64,000 nt of DNA from Sclerodactyla briareus (lineage: Eukaryota; Echinodermata; Holothuroidea; Dendrochirotida; Sclerodactylidae), in contig JAODTK010005667.1 of NCBI GenBank assembly GCA_026419785.1, positions 124,001 to 188,000 of the forward strand, written 5' to 3'. A program made the position numbers and the translations under genes. Below are positions 35,433-48,470 of the stretch, piece by piece (within the stretch, counting starts at the first letter, position 1; each line of letters starts with the position of its first letter). The notes beneath the pieces were generated by a model that worked only from the letters and a program-made list of their open reading frames with translations, was not told the DNA's origin and searched no databases.

Positions 35433-37087
35433 CACAAAGCGTCTAGACAACGGGTGCGAACTGTAGTCAGCTGTCTGTGTGCAGTGGCTAGATATACGGG
35501 GGCGACACTTAGATCATGCAGGTGCGGACTGTAGCTAGTTGTGTTGTGGCAAGATATACGGATGCGACACCTAGACAAACGGGTGCGAACTGTAGTTAGC
35601 TGTTTGTGTACACTGCTAGATCTATGGGTGTCGACACTTATATAGCGGTGCGGAAGTAAGCTACGTATGTCTAGATATACGGGTTGAACCTAGAACGGGT
35701 GCGAACTATAGTCAGCTGTCTGTGTGCAGTGTCTAGATATCCAGGAGGTGAGACACTTAGATAAGCGGGGGCGGACTGTAGCTAGTTGTGTTGTGGCAAG
35801 ATATACGGATGCGACACCTAGACAAACGGGTGCGAACTGTAGTCAGCTGTCTGTGTGCAGTGGCTAGATATACGGGTTTGCAACACATAGACAAACGAGT
35901 GCGGACTGTAGCTAGTTGTGTTGTGGCAAGATATACGGATGCGACACCTAGACAAACGGGTGCGAACTGTAGCTAGTTGTGTTGTGGCAAGATATACGGA
36001 TGCGACACCTAGACAAACGGGTGCGGACTGTAGCTAGTTGTGTTGTGGCAAGATATACGGATGCGACACCTAGACAAACGGGTGCGGACTGTAGCTAGTT
36101 GTGTTGTGGCAAGATATACGGATGCGACACCTAGACAAACGGGTGCGGACTGTAGCTAGTTGTGTTGTGGCAAGATATACGGATGCGACACCTAGACAAA
36201 CGGGTGCGGACTGTAGCTAGTTGTGTTGTGGCAAGATATACGGATGCGACACCTAGACAAACGGGTGCGGACTGTAGCTAGTTGTGTTGTGGCAAGATAT
36301 ACGGATGCGACACCTAGACAAACGGGTGCGGACTGTAGCTAGTTGTGTTGTGGCAAGATATACGGATGCGACACCTAGACAAACGGGTGCGGACTGTAGC
36401 TAGTTGTGTTGTGGCAAGATATACGGATGCGACACCTAGACAAACGGGTGCGGACTGTAGCTAGTTGTGTTGTGGCAAGATATACGGATGCGACACCTAG
36501 ACAAACGGGTGCGGACTGTAGCTAGTTGTGTTGTGGCAAGATATACGGATGCGACACCTAGACAAACGGGTGCGGACTGTAGCTAGTTGTGTTGTGGCAA
36601 GATATACGGATGCGACACCTAGACAAAACGGGTGCGAACTATAGTCAGCTGTCTGTGTGCAGTGGCTAGATATACAAGTGCGACACTTAGATAAGCGGGG
36701 GCGGACTGTAGCTAGTTGTGTTGTGGCAAGATATACGGATGCGACACCTAGACAAACGGGTGCGGACTGTAGCTAGTTGTGTTGTGGCAAGATATACGGA
36801 TGCGACACCTAGACAAACGGGTGCGGACTGTAGCTAGTTGTGTTGTGGCAAGATATACGGATGCGACACCTAGACAAACGGGTGCGGACTGTAGCTAGTT
36901 GTGTTGTGGCAAGATATACGGATGCGACACCTAGACAAACGGGTGCGGACTGTAGCTAGTTGTGTTGTGGCAAGATATACGGATGCGACACCTAGACAAA
37001 CGGGTGCGGACTGTAGCTAGTTGTGTTGTGGCAAGATATACGGATGCGACACCTAGACAAACGGGTGCGGACTGTAGCTAGTTGTGT
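35433..37087 (+). repeat. 61-bp satellite array, about 27 units
   Basis: Unit period is 61 bases: successive 60-base lines shift by exactly one. The main unit reads GTGCGGACTGTAGCTAGTTG, TGTTGTGGCAAGATATACGG, then ATGCGACACCTAGACAAACGG. A second variant has GTGCGAACTGTAGTCAGCTG and TCTGTGTGCAGTGGCTAG in place of the first half. I count about 21 main and 5-6 variant units, variants mostly at the left end (35460-35860) plus one at 36636-36690. Units from ~35950 to 36620 and from ~36700 to 37087 look identical to each other. In-frame TAGs and a period not divisible by three argue against coding. Confidence 0.97.
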
Positions 37088-39379
37088 ACGTCGAACATCT
37101 TCCACTCTTCCAGGTTCTGAGAAAGGGGTCAGTCCTGGAGTTCACTGATCGTCCGTTCGATGGGACGTAAAATTGGTGCGGTCGCCGGAGTGGGGCAGGG
37201 ATTGGTGTCACTCCTGCCTCGATATCATCTGAGCACTAGTCGAGAAAGAAGGCGAGTTGTCGCCAGTGGCTCATCCACCACGATCAAAAATTCGGTTAGG
37301 GTTCCACGATGATCAAATTGGCTTCCTGGACCCGTAGCAATCAAATCAAATCAATCACTTGTAAGCAAGTGCAGCCGCGAGTTGCGAGCGATGAGTTAAT
37401 TCCCAGTATTCGAGGAGGCGGAGGTAACCCAGTTTGTAAAATTGTTGGGGACTACTTGTCATTCCAACCCCCCCCCCCTCCCCCACCGACTATGCAGGGT
37501 CTAGCATTAGATGGATACATATTACGATACGTAGTATAGCCTATGCACATTTTCACAGGAGGACGTAGGAAAACTGACGTTATTTCAACAAGGGCCTAAC
37601 CACTGTCTGAAGGTTGGGGCAGAAAGCAAATTGGGGGTCGCAAACAATTAAGAAAGACATTTCCGTGTGTTAAAAAATAGTATTTATAGAAAACTTTCCA
37701 AAAGTTGGGGCACAACCCCCGCGCAACCCCCAGTGGCTGCGCCCGTGGATATCATTATCAAAATATACTAACCAACAACGACTTAGGCTACTCTCGATTT
37801 GTGACATTGCTGTAATGCCTATGGAGTGATATAGACAAACCGTGACTGGTAGATCTACAGCGGCCCAAAATATGCACAGGCTATTTTTTTTTCTAATAAC
37901 ACTTAAATAATAGTTACTGATACTATACCATACATAAACTATACTGCATAGTAGTTTGATGCAAACCTGTCATTTTCATTGCCTTGCCTGCCAGTTTGGG
38001 GCCCTGATGTGAACTTATTTTTAAGTGAATCCAGCCCTGCACTGATTTGATTCTAGATCGGATCTTGTGATGAATTTCTCATCCCCCCATCTCTCCCGTA
38101 ATACTTGATTCATTTTAAACATGTCACAGTTTGAAAATGCGAACCCATGGTCTCACCTGTGCGAATTTTTTTGCTGTCATGAGCCTTTTCCTCAGGACGC
38201 TGTGTATTTTCTTTCCCTCGACGCGGTGTTTTGAAGTCTTTTCTGAACAGCACGCCGAAATCCATCACAGTGTTCTTTTTTCGCAGCTTTGTCAGTGCAG
38301 ATTGTCTGTCAAGAAGGGGATTGTGAAAAATTTTAACCAACAATATTTAGACCAAGTCTTTTTTCTGTGTTAGAACGTTAGGCGTAACAGAATGACGTAA
38401 CGCTGGCATTTCTTGCGGGTTCGTACAACAACATACTACTTTGTACGTATTTTGCACATGCAGTACATATATGGCAACGCAACCTTTGGACACAAGCCAA
38501 GCAAGTCCCGTTAGCCTATTTTTTTGACCAGGATGGTGTGGGCATTGGGGGGTTTCCTTTTTAAAAACACCAAATTTGTTCAAAATTCATGGTTAGGGTT
38601 CAGATCACGGTAAAGATCGCTCCTGGTGTGTATTTGAGCATGTCCGTTATAATCCGGATGTCAAATTACGAAAAAATGTATAGAAATAGGTGTTCTGAAA
38701 AGTGGGCGTTACCATTTCCAAGAATGTGATAGTTGGCACACTTATTGTATGCTTATTATCCAAACGATCCAGGGAAAAACATCACGCGCCCGCACCACAT
38801 GCTTAACAAAATAAAATGTCGTTCAAAGAAATTTTGCGTTGGTATTGTTATAAAGAAATATTTAATGTTTTCATTCGGTAGCAACAATAACAAATATTTT
38901 TCGTCTCATCTTCGCCTCGTTTAAAAGAATCATTTCAAACTCCAACACATGGAATATTCGTATTATCGCATCATATTAAGTATATGGAGGCCAATATATT
39001 TATGTCTACATTCACGACTGGAGAGGCCTGCTCGGGGTATTTAAGTATGATGTTACCGCCAAGGAGTGACTGGCTGATCCCAGGGTGAATATTGCTTCGC
39101 AAATCGTTCTTGCATGATGATTCAAAACTTCCCCTGGTGACGCTGGCTGTCTGTTATGTATTGTGGATTGTGGTGCAGGGCGTGAGATAGTCGGCTCGGG
39201 GTTTCCTGCGTCGTGTGAGATCAAGGAAGTAGTTTTAACAGTCCAGCCATGGTTGACCCAGATGCAAGCATCATGGCACATAATGTTCAGAAATGATGCT
39301 CCTTTTCCTGCGGAATCCATTCAGCATTAATTAATGGGACATCCTTGGATGGTTTTGTCGCCAGTCCCGGTGTTGTTGA
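37088..39379. other. Unassigned sequence
   Basis: The array ends abruptly at GTTGTGTACGTCG. A C-run with purine flanks (37466-37490) and a fragment GCAACCCCCAGTGGCTGCGCCC (37721-37743) resemble pieces of the G/C-run dispersed elements. A minus-strand ORF at 38110-38343 is rich in Lys and Arg, with no family recognised. Confidence 0.5.
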
Positions 39380-39560
39380 TGCTATTGATGGAACCCTTCC
39401 AATGGGATTGCCTCATCCGGGAACGGTTTATCCCAGTTCTTCCGTTGCCTTGTAAGGATGTAATCCTCAAAGTCCTCCGCGATGGAGGTGACCCCTTCGA
39501 ACTTCGTGTGCTCAATGCCGCCCTGCCACTTAAAAAACAGTTGCTGTATATACGCAAATG
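39380..39560 (-). pseudogene. Coding-like remnant, unidentified
   Basis: The minus strand reads FAYIQQLFFKWQGG, IEHTKFEGVTSIAEDFEDYI, then RQRKNWDKPFPDEAIPLEGF without a stop for about 60 codons. It has the balanced charged and aromatic composition of real protein. The frame closes in both directions without clear splice signals. I know no family with this text. It may be one piece of a decayed element or gene that includes 40047-41060. Confidence 0.35.
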
Positions 39561-40046
39561 TCCCGCCACACCCCCCCCCCCCCCACGGGTCGCTGTGCTG
39601 ATAGTAGTAACAGTGTTATCATGATGACGATGTCTAATTCATCAGTAGTAGTAGTCGCCATTGGGGATCGGAATGGGAGTCTTGCATTTGAACAGGCAGC
39701 ACATCAATATCTTCCTCAGATATGGCGTTCAGGTACCCTGCGCCATAGCGGAATATGAAAAGCCGATATAATTGTCGGCAAGATTAACATTACTCTGACA
39801 ATCTGAAAGATGACTCAAACAGAATGTATAGTCCTGTTATCTGCAACTGTCTGGCGCAGTTCCCTCCTTCTTTTTTGACGAATTCTGTCGTCGCGCTCTT
39901 GTAATGTCCACATCAGTTGGTGCAGGAGACATTTTTTTTTAAACCCCGTGGATGAGTGGACTCTTCAAAGTCATCGTCAAGTCCAAGCAGGGGTCTCAAG
40001 CTCCAGGAAGGTTGGAGCAAGGTCCAGTTTCTGGGAGTTAACATTC
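39561..40046. other. Spacer with C-run
   Basis: Contains a C-run (39570-39588), a short GTAGTA repeat near 39645, and no convincing gene. Confidence 0.4.
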
Positions 40047-40388
40047 TCAAGTTTGTGATTGCACTGGCTGCGGACACCAAAAGCTCTGGTGGGGCCAAAA
40101 ATAACCCATGCTGCAGTAGTGTTTCAACGTGAAATCCTTTAGTTCGTCCTTTTCATTGAACTGGAGAGTGCAAGTACCATTCTTACCACGTTGTACATCA
40201 CGATCAGAGATGTTGATCACCAAATGTTTTAGCGAAAGTTGTCGTCTCTGAATGCCTTCTTTTGCCAAGGAACGAGTGGACTTGTCATATGATGTACACT
40301 CCTTACAACCAGCTTCATCATTTTTTTTGGTATGCTGTGATAGCAGTTTGGATCCACAAAGCATACAAAGCGCATCTACATCCAGCAA
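40047..40388 (-). pseudogene. Coding-like ORF with Cys/His pairs, unidentified
   Basis: A 113-codon minus-strand ORF carries LCMLCGSKLL near its start and CKECTSY about 20 residues later. The CxxC pairs with a histidine between them suggest a zinc-binding motif. A basic stretch (EGIQRRQLSLKHLVINISDRD) and FNEKDELKDFTLKH follow. It lies downstream of another coding-like minus-strand block (40490-41060), but stops and frame changes separate them. A transposon protein is possible; I recognise no family. Confidence 0.35.
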
Positions 40389-40489
40389 TTGTCATCGGGT
40401 TTTCTGTTTATCCGTTTCTGGAGAGAAGGTCTCCGCCCAGTGACTTCAGTAATCGCCTTTCGATCACAACAGGGTCATTGACATAGAGA

Positions 40490-41060
40490 TCAGTTGTTCT
40501 TGGTAGCGGTCAAATTGTTCCAAATATAGCATCGGAGAACATAGAATCCCCAGATAGGTACACTTGTACCGAGCTCAGTCATCAAGTTTGATGAAGTTCG
40601 TTGAGTTCCCGTCAGTCCGTCATATAGAGCTTCGAGATTGCGCCCACGAAGTCTCCTAAAAAGAAGAACATGTGTCATCCAGACTTCCTTTGGACCTGTG
40701 GCACTTGATCCCATTTGAAGTACCTGGGAATTGTTGACGTTGGAGTCCGAAGATACAGTCTTTCTCCTGCGAATACTTGCATCCACGAACCCACGCCACC
40801 ATTCGTCATCCCGTAGCCAATGGTATGATAGGTAGAGAAGACATTTCGGAGCTTTTCTAGGCAGATATGGACAAAACCAGTGGCAGTCCTCTTTGGCTCT
40901 AGAATATTCATTCTCGCTGATCATCCGCTTCCTATCTTTGGTTTTCCTATCTGTTGCAAAAATCCAGGTAGCCGCTTGCGCAACACTGAGATGATTTCAT
41001 TACTGTTCATTGCGTCAACCATTGGATATCTCTTCCGAACCAATGAAGAATTTGTTTGCC
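40490..41060 (-). pseudogene. Coding-like minus-strand block, unidentified
   Basis: One frame reads KRYPMVDAMNSNEIISVLRK and RLPGFLQQIGKPKIG, then after a stop NILEPKRTATGFVHICLEKL and TIGYGMTNGGVGSWMQVFAG. Another frame continues with LLFRRLRGRNLEALYDGLTG and ELGTSVPIWGFYVLRC. Switching frames without losing protein-like text is the pattern of a frameshifted gene. Function unknown. Confidence 0.35.
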
Positions 41061-42916
41061 GCGTGGGTTGTCCATGATATCTTTAAATGAGGTTGTTTTT
41101 CACAGTGTGTATATTTTTTTTTGCCATCAGCAAACACGTCTTCTGCCGTACTTCTCCATTCCACGGAACTATCTACTCTTCATTCTGGTCTCCCTCATTA
41201 GCCCGATTTTTCTTATTTGCCGAAGAACAGTAGCCTCTATAAAATCTTCTTGGCCACCATGGTGCACTTCCCAGGCGATCATGGAAACGCCTTCTTGTGT
41301 CCTGCAGTCGCTGTTGTTATGGTTCAGATGCAAGGAAGTGAAGTCAGTGAACTTTTGTCGACGTGTTCGAATCTCTCCTCTCGTCCTCTCTCCGCAAGCA
41401 TGTGGTCGTTGAAATGGCCAGAACGAACTTTGGGGAGACTCCATTAGCCTATGCATTCATTGCCTCTCGTGGTACCGGGTATGGTAGGATGCATTTACCA
41501 GGCCTACGTCATCGGTATGTTGCAGCGGAGCATCGGCACATCCAGGTAGTTGTAATTGACCGCGAATGATTTCAACGACACCCGCTTTAATGCTGTTTAC
41601 TCGTTCTTCAAACGGTCCTCATCTTGTCCTCAGATGTCCGGAAAGTACGCCATGCGAATAGAAGTTAAGAAATGCTTCGACAGAGATAAGAGCTATAGTC
41701 ATGATGTCCATTTTGTGTTGTTTCGTGAAAAAAATAGTCTTGTGGACAATCTCCGTTTCTCCAGAAACGCTATCACTGGTTCCCACCCTCTCTTGTTGGT
41801 GTACGCGTCCGCTTGTCCCAGGAATTCCTAGCATTATTGCACTTCAGGTAGCAAGAAACATGAAAATCCAATGTTCCTATCGGGACCAAAATGTCCGTCA
41901 AATCCGGCATCTTGGGAGGATCTATCTGAATCATGCCAACTACAGTGACTAGTAGGGCATACATTATCCACGAAAGGCCACTGCTCTCATTTTGTAGTCG
42001 ATGGGATACATTACACGCGTGTTGGAGCGTCTAGAACAGTCATGACCCAACCAAGTAGTTCCACCGTGACAGTTCCTGTCGGTTTAATTTCCACATATCA
42101 TTTTAGTTGATCAGCAGTCTACGATTTTGCTTTCTTTAGCTCGAGTGCGGCAATTAACAGCTTAGGCTATGAGTGAGATGAATTTCATTACCAGCTAGCT
42201 CAATTGTGTGTAGGCCTACCCAAGTTGGGAATTTCTTCAGCTTGGACTATGGAGGAAATTAAGTTGCTGATGTGGGTCGATGGTCGATATATTGATCGAT
42301 ATATCGCATATATAAGGGTTAGTTGTATCAACGCATATCTTAGTAGTAGAGTTGTAAGCGCTCAACAAAGGGCCATTTACTGCATTTTTAGTACAAATGG
42401 CTAACTTGGCCCCCCCATGGATGTTCACAAGAAAGCAGAAAAAAGATTTATCCAAAGAGACACTCAATATGGACTCATATAGGGCCGGAATTTGCATAAA
42501 TTATGCTGTTCGTCATCCGCAACGATTGTAAAATTCTCGCTCTTACTCAGTCTGATTTTGAAGTAACACTTTTCCGTCCGGCATAATGATTAGAACATCC
42601 TCCTCTTCTTAAATCATCTTTGCCATGGTACACTTATTCATTCTGGAAAACACCCAGTGGCTACTATTCACTATTGATACATGATGAGGCCACCTCGCTA
42701 TCCTCCGATAGTACAAGTTCAAGTCACCGGTGGAGGAATTGAAAGAAATAAAAAAACGAAAAAGGAAAACAGAAACAGTAGTTATTAAAAACTTATGCAT
42801 CGGAACTGCGACAGATGCCGTTCCTTTTTCCAGCATAGTATATCCTAACAACAACCGATATATGACATAGTAATGATAAATTCTACGCAGTATAATGTAA
42901 TGTGCTGCCGTTCTAT
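41061..42916. other. Unassigned sequence
   Basis: ORFs up to 118 codons overlap on both strands at 41056-41964, with no motif recognised. The minus frames may continue the coding-like block below 41060. From 41970 to 42916 nothing is recognised. Confidence 0.4.
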
Positions 42917-43052
42917 TCTAATAATAATAATAATATTAATAGCCTAATAATAATAATAATACTAGCCTAATAATAATAATAATAATTATAGCCTAATAAT
43001 AATAATAATAATAATAATAAGGACTTAATATAATAATAATTATTATTATTAT
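42917..43052. repeat. (TAA)n microsatellite
   Basis: TAATAATAATAATAATAATA with interspersed TAGCC steps, ending TTATTATTATTATG and a T-run. It lies just upstream of the Tx1/L1-like LINE. Confidence 0.95.
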
Positions 43053-43369
43053 GCTTTTTTTTTTTTGTTTTTTTTGGGCAAACCGATGGCCTCTGACAAC
43101 CCACATGGAACCTTAATTACCGGGGACTAGTTTCATCTAAAAATTGACCCTTCCAGAAGAAGTTGAACGTCGTACAAAACTCTATCGTGGTAAAATACAC
43201 CGTCTCATTCTGGGGAAGGGAATGGTATATTCATCAATTATTGTAAGAGGGAGGCCTTTTGGGGACAGCAAGATAAGCCGAAACTTGAGTCCACGCAAGG
43301 CTAGGGATTCGACCTATTACACGGAGCCATAGAGCTGACCCTGTGTTTACGAAATTAAGACAGAGAACC

Positions 43370-44150
43370 CATACTGCGGAAGGCGGAAAGCCCAGCACGC
43401 CTAGAGCTTCAGTTCCACGACACGTCGAAGTCCAACAAGACTCAGAAGAAACTGACTTGGAGATGGCGTAGAAACTCCGACCCAGAGTCTATCAGCTGGA
43501 AAGATGCGTTCGAATCTGTTAAGAGGGAACTTAGAGAAGACTTCGAGAGAGGGATGGCAGCTCTGGAGCCCAATCTGGGGGAAGCTTCGATCAGCTGGAA
43601 CGAAAGTGTGTTCTAAATTAGGAGAGACATCCTTCATCATTCCCTAATGATATGAGAAGGGTTCACAGCCGAGAATGAAGCCCTGAAGAAGCGAGGGAGG
43701 TAGCATTTTCAAGAAAAGAGATTAATCGAATGGAAAGACAATCTCGCAGATGTACTTCCGAGTCGTCGGGACTAGATGCGTCCTCAGAGGAAGATTGTAC
43801 CAACCTCGTCAAAAGCAAGGTCATCTCGAAGTTCCCATGTGCCAACGAGGTGGTAATCGAGAAATGTTCAGAGACGGCGGGACAGAAGGAAAGCCGGCAC
43901 ATAGTTGTCAAATCTGTCCACTCTCATTAAGTTAGAGATCATATGAAGCAGAGACGAGAGACGAGACCGCTTGAGAGACCTCTTGCTTCACTCGTGGGAG
44001 ACCTCCTAACGAAAAAGGGGCCGGGACACCTTACCGAAAAAGAAGGCGATGGCGCCAAAGTCAAATCCTCTTATGGTGAGAGTGCCGTGAAGCTCCGTTT
44101 CTATGCGGAAGATTGGAAGGGGAGAGGAAAGCTATGGTGAGGTTCTTACT
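43370..44150 (+). pseudogene. Tx1/L1-like ORF1 protein remnant
   Basis: The reading WKDAFESVKRELREDFERGM and EASISWNESV is followed by ENEALKKR and a coiled-coil-like region ending near NRMERQSRRC. SSEEDCTNLV, VISKFPCANEVVIEKC (43799-43866) and ESRHIVVKSVHSH (43891-43930) come next, then VGDLLTKK (43999) and KAMAPK-type text. This is the layout of L1/Tx1-type ORF1: coiled coil, RRM-like domain, then C-terminal domain, an RNA-binding chaperone in active elements. Frameshifts occur near 43620, 43690 and 43930. Confidence 0.7.
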
Positions 44151-44529
44151 TCGGCCAAGGCCATAATCCTTCAATTATTCTGGGACAATCTTCAATTTGT
44201 CATTACTGGTGTTCATGGAAGAATAGTTTCACTGCGTGTACATTCCTTTGTGGTGGAAGGTTCCGGAAAAGAACATCCAGCGTTGGGCCCTTTCCATTTG
44301 TTTGTGGGGTGCGTGTATACCGCATATATCCGTGGTTTCAACCCCTTTGATACTTTTTTTTTTCTGGAATCACACGCTGACGGGGGTTTACCCGTTTGTG
44401 TTGTGGTCAGGCGTTCTTGTTGGTTCTTTTCGGCTTTTTTTTAATGATGATATATCAATTTGTAGCTTATTGCACGTGGCATGAATGACCCGAAAAACAG
44501 AAGAAAAGTATTCACATGGCTGCATATAA

Positions 44530-47500
44530 AATTTGACAGTTTTTATTGACAAGAAACGCACTGTGTCAATAGTTGCTCACATTTTTGGGGATGAGTGGGG
44601 GGGAAAAAAAAAAAAAAAGTCGCTCTTCTCCGCTGCTATTGTGAGAAGCGCAGGTTGCGCTGTATTGTTCAACCTTCCCTTAGTTTCAATGTGTGAAAAA
44701 CAAGCCTTTGATGAACAGGGCCGTTATATGATATAGATATTGATATGATGACGTTACTATAACATTGTGAATGTCTACGCCCCCAATAGAGATAGTCCCG
44801 CTTTTTTCCCAAAATTCTAGAAACTCTGTCTCTTATAAGTTCACATTGTTCAGAATCTATATGGGGGCGGTATTTAAATTTAGTTCTCGATTGGCTTAAA
44901 GCCAAATTGGACGGTATCATAGGAACAAAACTTTAGGGTCTAGAGAAGTACTATAGGTTGTATGAATGGGATGAATTTAGTTGATGCTTTTAGGGAGAGA
45001 AATCCAACTAATAAACAGTTTACTTGGTCTTCAAATATGATTGAGGACTTTGCGGTTAGGCTAGACTTTTCCTATATAGTTCAACATCCCTACTACGTTA
45101 TGCAACGGCTGTCCCCCCCCCCCCCCCCTCCCCCTCATACTTGGCAGGGATTATTCGATCACCAATGCTGTTATTTTAAAAATACGAACTTGAACGCAAG
45201 AAAGGTCCTGGGTATTGGAAACTGAATGTTTCACTTGAGGGACGATATTTATATTCAGAGATCCGAAAAATTATCAATGACCGAAGAATAAAATTGGGAT
45301 TCTAAATTCGGTTAGTCCTCAATCATTTTGGGAATTTAAAATTCTCATTGTCTTGGTCTATAGTATTCTAAGAGAAAGTCTCGAGAAAAAGAGAATGGAG
45401 TAGAATTGCAAAAAAATATTGCTAGCTTGGAAACACGTTTTATTTGTGAACCCCCCCCCGCTCTTAGGCCACAAATTTAATGAGAAGCTTCGAACTTGGA
45501 TGAATAACTTGATGATATATATGAGTAGGAAAAAAATTGAAGGCATTTGCCGTCAAGGGCCAAGATGGGTGGGAGCATGGCGAGAGGAAACCCAGTATTT
45601 CTTAATTAGAAAAAAAGAAATTATGAAAAGAAGTGGAAACAAAAAAAAAAAGAAAGCTATTAAATTATTGACGAATGACCACGTATAGATACACGATCCC
45701 GGTGTGCGATTTTAAATGAGCAGAAAAATTCTATCACAAATTATATTCTCTAGCAAATTCCATGTGATGTAGCTTTACTGCCAACTTAGAAATCCCCCTG
45801 ATTAGCGAAGAGTTGAGAGAATCATGCGAGGGTATTTGAGTGAAATGAGTGCTGGTCAGCGGTACAGAATATGAAATATGGCAAGGTCCATGGTAGTGAC
45901 GGGGTTGCCGTTGAGTTTATGAAGTATTTTGGTCAGAAATTAACATTTCGTTGTTAGGTCTTAAATTCCGGTTATGTTAGGGAAAGATGTCCCAGGAGCA
46001 GGGGCAGAGGTATCAGTACTTTTACTTCCAAAGAAGGGAAAAACCCTAAGTATATTACCTTGGAGGCCAATATCCTGTTGAATGTGTTGACTACAAAATA
46101 GATGCCTATGCTTGGCCAAAGAGGAATGTAAGGACGTATTGCCAGGAATTATCATCTGACCAACGGGATTCTTAAAAACAGATATTAGGTTGAAAATATC
46201 CGACCCATTAGAGATACCATACAATATGCAGAAGATAATCACAACGGGTTTAGTCTGTTCATTATGTCGAGAAGCCTTTGATAGTGTGACTGGGGTCCTT
46301 ACATCATGTATTGTATTCTTTTTTAATTTTGGTGATGACGTTATTCGCTGGGTTAAGGCGCTCTTCTCTATACTAATCCGCTCCGCCTTGGTTTTTGAAC
46401 AACGGAGTGTATTCTGGCTTTTTCCGATTGAAAAGGAGATGCGGCAAGGCTGCCCCGTGAGCCCAATTTATTTTTATGGTGTTGCCAGAAATTTAGCCAA
46501 TTAAACTGGTAACGATCGTATTTTCAAGGGGTACCTTGTTGAAGATGTTACCATTAAAACTTTCAATGTATGCAGATGACAACGAACAGTTTTCTTGGAT
46601 AATGATGACCAATCGTTAAAAAGGGTTATACGAATTTTGGAGGAATTTTAGGTGTTATGGGGCTTGAGTGAAAGTTCAATTTAAATACAATCAGTCTATT
46701 CCATTGGGTGTCACCTTCTGCATTACAACTACCTTCGCGGTTATAACATATCATTTCGCGTGGCGCTATAAGGGCCCCGGTTTGCACATTTACAAATGAC
46801 AGGTATGATCTTTTTCCTTTAAAGTATCTGCCAAAAGGTAATCTCGACTTAAAGGCCTATTGAATATGTGGTCTGACACGAGGACCTTACTCCTATCGGT
46901 GAAAAATTACTATAGTGAAAAGTTTTGCTTTGTCACAACTAGTGTTACTTATTTTCAGTATTACCTAATCCCCCAGAAACCTTTTAAGGAACTAAATCGC
47001 TTGCTGTTTAGATTTATTTGGAATGGGGAAAGGGATAAGATTAAAAGATGTATTTAAACACAGCCACCAATCGAGCGTGGCCTTACTAGGTTGATGTGTT
47101 GATTTTATAAAGAGTACAAAATTGCCATGGGTTTTAAGAGGGGTACACCGATCATACTGAAGGGAATTGGAAGATAATTTTTGGATACTTTTTGAAAAGT
47201 GTATGCAAACAATTTATATTCAACTGTATTTCAAGGGGGAAGATTCTACTGACGAAAAATAACAAATAATTTATTTTTAAATTGCTGTTATTGCATGGAG
47301 TGATCTTACTTTTGATGAGCCAACTGCAATTACTGCGATCAGATTATCTGAAACAATAGTCGTGATCAAAGATCACCTGGCAGTAGTTAATTGGTATAGA
47401 AGGTGCTACATTCAAATATCCTTTAAGTTAGGGATTTGTTTAACGAGGCCTGGCAGGCCACCCCAGTTATATGAGCTATTGCTAAATTCCATGTCCACAT

Positions 47501-48240
47501 TTCCAATTCCTCAAGTTAACGGCTTACTACCCGCGATTCCAGTTGCCTGGGACAGTCCAGGCCTCTTATGGGAGTACCCAATCATCCGTCTAGCCAAGAC
47601 AAATGCTGCTCGGTTGGTACATACAAAGTAAAAGATGTCGTTACACTTATAACAAATATTTCAATAACAGTGATAATACAAGCCGCGCTCGCATGCTGTT
47701 GAAAAATGGGAAACTATTTTTACAAGCGGAAGGTCCGCTTGGTCTCCAAGATTTTTGTCATGTAATAGATAAGAGACAGCTAAAGTCGTTTCTTCCAGTA
47801 CAAGTTTAACCATACTAAGATTAATCACAGAACCTTTTTCTCAGTGAAATAAACGCGATAAACAACCCCGTTTGCATTTCTGCTTTGAATCAGAAGGGAA
47901 AGAAACATAGACCACTTATTTTGGGCATTGTCGGGGAAGTAGGGAATTATCTGGGATAAGACTTTTTTCTGCGCTCTTTAGGCCAAAGTAATTATTTTGA
48001 AAAATGTTTGTTTAGGATACTACGAGAACGAGATGCCTTGGTATAGCATTGTCGTTATTCTTTGTGAAGTTTTATATTTTTACTAGTAGAATTAACAAAG
48101 CAATCAACTTACGAAAACTCTTAATATAACTTAAGTTCTCCTAGATTGTGAAGTGCATATTTTAAAAGAAGAACAAAAAGTGCATTGACCTCGAGATATT
48201 GAGAAACTCTCTCCCATACTAATATGTATCTGTTCATTTA
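44530..48240 (+). pseudogene. Tx1/L1-like ORF2 (endonuclease-RT) remnant
   Basis: Endonuclease text begins near 44585 with RSAGCAVLFN (44650-44680). FDEQGRYMI and VNVYAPNRD follow in shifted frames, then MNGMNLVDAFRERNPTNKQF (44962-45021). Linker text includes LMIYMSRKKIEGIC (45513-45553). RT motifs are LLPKKGKN...W RPI (46021-46070), SLCREAFDSV (46257-46288), EMRQGCPVSP (46436-46465) and YADD (46569-46580), with both catalytic aspartates intact. FKELNRLLFRFIWNGERDKI (46982-47041) is the typical post-RT signature of L1/Tx1-clade elements, and a C-terminal part runs to about 48240. Many indels make it inactive. Confidence 0.85.
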
Positions 48241-48356
48241 CACTCCATTTCCCAGTTTAGCGTACAACTGTTGATGCTATACTGTTATATTATAGTATTG
48301 TTTGTATGTATGCCCCATATCGAAATCGAGAGAAACGCAATAAAAGGCGAAAAAAA

Positions 48357-48389
48357 ATTATTATTATATTATTCTTATTATTATTATTA

Positions 48390-48421
<32 letters not shown>

Positions 48422-48470
48422 TATTCTTAATTCTTATTATTATTATTATTATAATTTTCTATATATTATT
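48357..48470. repeat. (TTA)n microsatellite at LINE 3' end
   Basis: TTATTATTATTATATTATTA-type sequence with a few CTTA steps. It lies about 110 bases after the last ORF2-like text and may be the LINE's tail. Confidence 0.95.

Noticed and set aside
35788..35976. ORF across satellite units with a repeating protein pattern
   Set aside because: The 61-base period changes frame each unit and stop codons recur; no repeat protein is possible.
35433..37087. CRISPR-like array
   Set aside because: There are no distinct spacers: units abut head to tail with a constant 61-base period in eukaryotic-looking DNA.
37309..37539. ORF with a proline run
   Set aside because: The run is encoded by a C-homopolymer typical of the dispersed elements here.
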